A DNA stretch of 64,000 nucleotides from Collimonas sp. OK307. Lineage in GTDB: Bacteria; Pseudomonadota; Gammaproteobacteria; Burkholderiales; Burkholderiaceae_D. Position 1 is the first letter of the stretch, and the number at the start of each line of letters is the position of its first letter. Shown in pieces: positions 63,369 to 64,000 of this stretch. The notes beneath the pieces were generated by a model. That model did no database searches, was not told where the DNA came from, and was given only the letters and a program-made list of their open reading frames with translations. A program made the translations under genes and the position numbers. The stretch spans positions 496,001 through 560,000 of the forward strand of contig NZ_FOQI01000001.1 of the NCBI RefSeq assembly GCF_900113705.1, in the 5' to 3' direction.

Positions 63369-64000
63369 TACCTTATCGGCAATCCGGCACGCCATCGCCT
63401 GCGCCAGATCGGCGCTCTTGGCTTCAACCATGACGCGGATCAGCGGTTCAGTGCCCGAAGCCCGGATCAACACGCGTCCGTTATCGCCGAGCTCCTGCTC
63501 GACAGCTTCCTTCTCTGCCACCATCGCCGGACTTTTTTTCCAGTCGAAGCCCGCGCTCACCTTCTTGTTGATCAAGGTTTGCGGATAAAGTGCGATATCG
63601 GCGGTCAACTGCGCCAGCGTTTCACCGTCACGCTTGAGTGCCGACAAAACCTGCAAGGCCGATACGATGCCGTCGCCGGTAGTATGCTTATCCAGGCACA
63701 GAAGATGGCCGGAGCCCTCGCCACCGAGGTTCCAGCCACGCTCTTTCATCACTTCCAGCACGTAGCGGTCGCCGACGTTAGCACGGGCGAACTCAACACC
63801 CATTTTCCGGAACGCCACTTCCAGCGCCATATTCGTCATCAAGGTGCCGACTGCACCTTTTACCGGACCGATCTTCAAGCGGTCCTTGACCATCACATAC
63901 AGCAGCTCGTCGCCATTATAAATACGGCCGCTGGCATCGACCATCACCAGGCGATCGGCGTCGCCATCCAGGGCAATGCCGATATCTGCGTGATTGGAGC
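63360..64000 (-). CDS. glmM: Phosphoglucosamine mutase (N-terminal part outside window)
   Basis: Isomerises glucosamine-6-phosphate to glucosamine-1-phosphate for UDP-GlcNAc synthesis. About 213 codons of the C-terminal half are visible. The metal-binding loop reads [18 protein letters not shown]; the sugar-binding [19 protein letters not shown] and the phosphate-binding [17 protein letters not shown] complete the phosphoglucomutase C-terminal domains. The catalytic phospho-serine lies outside. It precedes phoB-phoR on the same strand and its terminal codons are part of a 12-bp tandem repeat. Confidence 0.95.
   Translation of the reverse strand, partial: SNHADIGIALDGDADRLVMVDASGRIYNGDELLYVMVKDRLKIGPVKGAVGTLMTNMALEVAFRKMGVEFARANVGDRYVLEVMKERGWNLGGEGSGHLLCLDKHTTGDGIVSALQVLSALKRDGETLAQLTADIALYPQTLINKKVSAGFDWKKSPAMVAEKEAVEQELGDNGRVLIRASGTEPLIRVMVEAKSADLAQAMACRIADKVSN

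Noticed and set aside
1-64000. CRISPR array, insertion sequence or prophage
   Set aside because: No spaced direct repeats, transposase, integrase or phage structural genes were found; the tandem repeats present are contiguous and short.

Overview
The window is ordinary-density bacterial chromosome of moderate GC content, with genes on both strands and very short intergenic gaps. Protein types and gene order point to a betaproteobacterium of the order Burkholderiales, probably Oxalobacteraceae and perhaps Collimonas-like: tig-clpP-clpX-lon, rpsF-priB-rpsR-rplI-dnaB, split arnA genes and hpnCDE. That placement is inference from recall, not from a search. No rRNA, CRISPR array, insertion sequence, prophage or integrase was found. 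The two ends of the window cut lon (C-terminus missing) and glmM (N-terminus missing).

Layout. 1-5643: protein quality control (lon, clpX, clpP, tig, all minus). 5862-9731: creA, a tRNA-Leu, the malonate carrier pair madM/madL and a Tat-exported amidase, which together suggest periplasmic release and uptake of malonate. 10008-14302: a two-gene RND efflux operon without its outer-membrane channel. 14520-17677: hpnCDE, which makes squalene from farnesyl diphosphate. 17803-21261: an FMN 2-hydroxyacid dehydrogenase, a secreted ankyrin protein, a TatD nuclease and RNase PH. 21271-24323: a PP2C phosphatase and Ser/Thr kinase pair, divergent from yicC. 24415-27477: an LprI-like protein, homoserine dehydrogenase and alanine aminotransferase. 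27849-35622: a lipid A aminoarabinose (arn) cluster in which the ArnA bifunctional enzyme is encoded as two genes. 35777-39058: peroxiredoxin, PIN-PhoH ATPase and a phosphoesterase. 39139-44339: a NitT/TauT-type ABC importer divergent from a two-component system. 44455-49496: a MarR-controlled tripartite drug efflux operon (emrR/OMF/emrA/emrB type). 49661-51301: Pit phosphate transporter with its PhoU-like partner. 51501-54594: dnaB and the rpsF-priB-rpsR-rplI operon. 54920-59643: lexA with a perfect SOS box, trmJ, suhB, a VOC protein and an RhlE-type helicase. 59790-64000: an unknown cysteine-rich secreted protein, tRNA-Arg, tRNA-Pro, phoR, phoB and glmM.

No clearly novel multigene system was seen. 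The most notable signals outside ordinary genes are: a candidate structured RNA upstream of alaA; a helicase mRNA bracketed by hairpin series, including a 57-nt near-perfect hairpin; several short tandem repeats placed just after stop codons (one duplicates the end of glmM with its stop codons); a strong MarR operator; and the amidase-madLM neighbourhood. Many genes use GTG or TTG starts.
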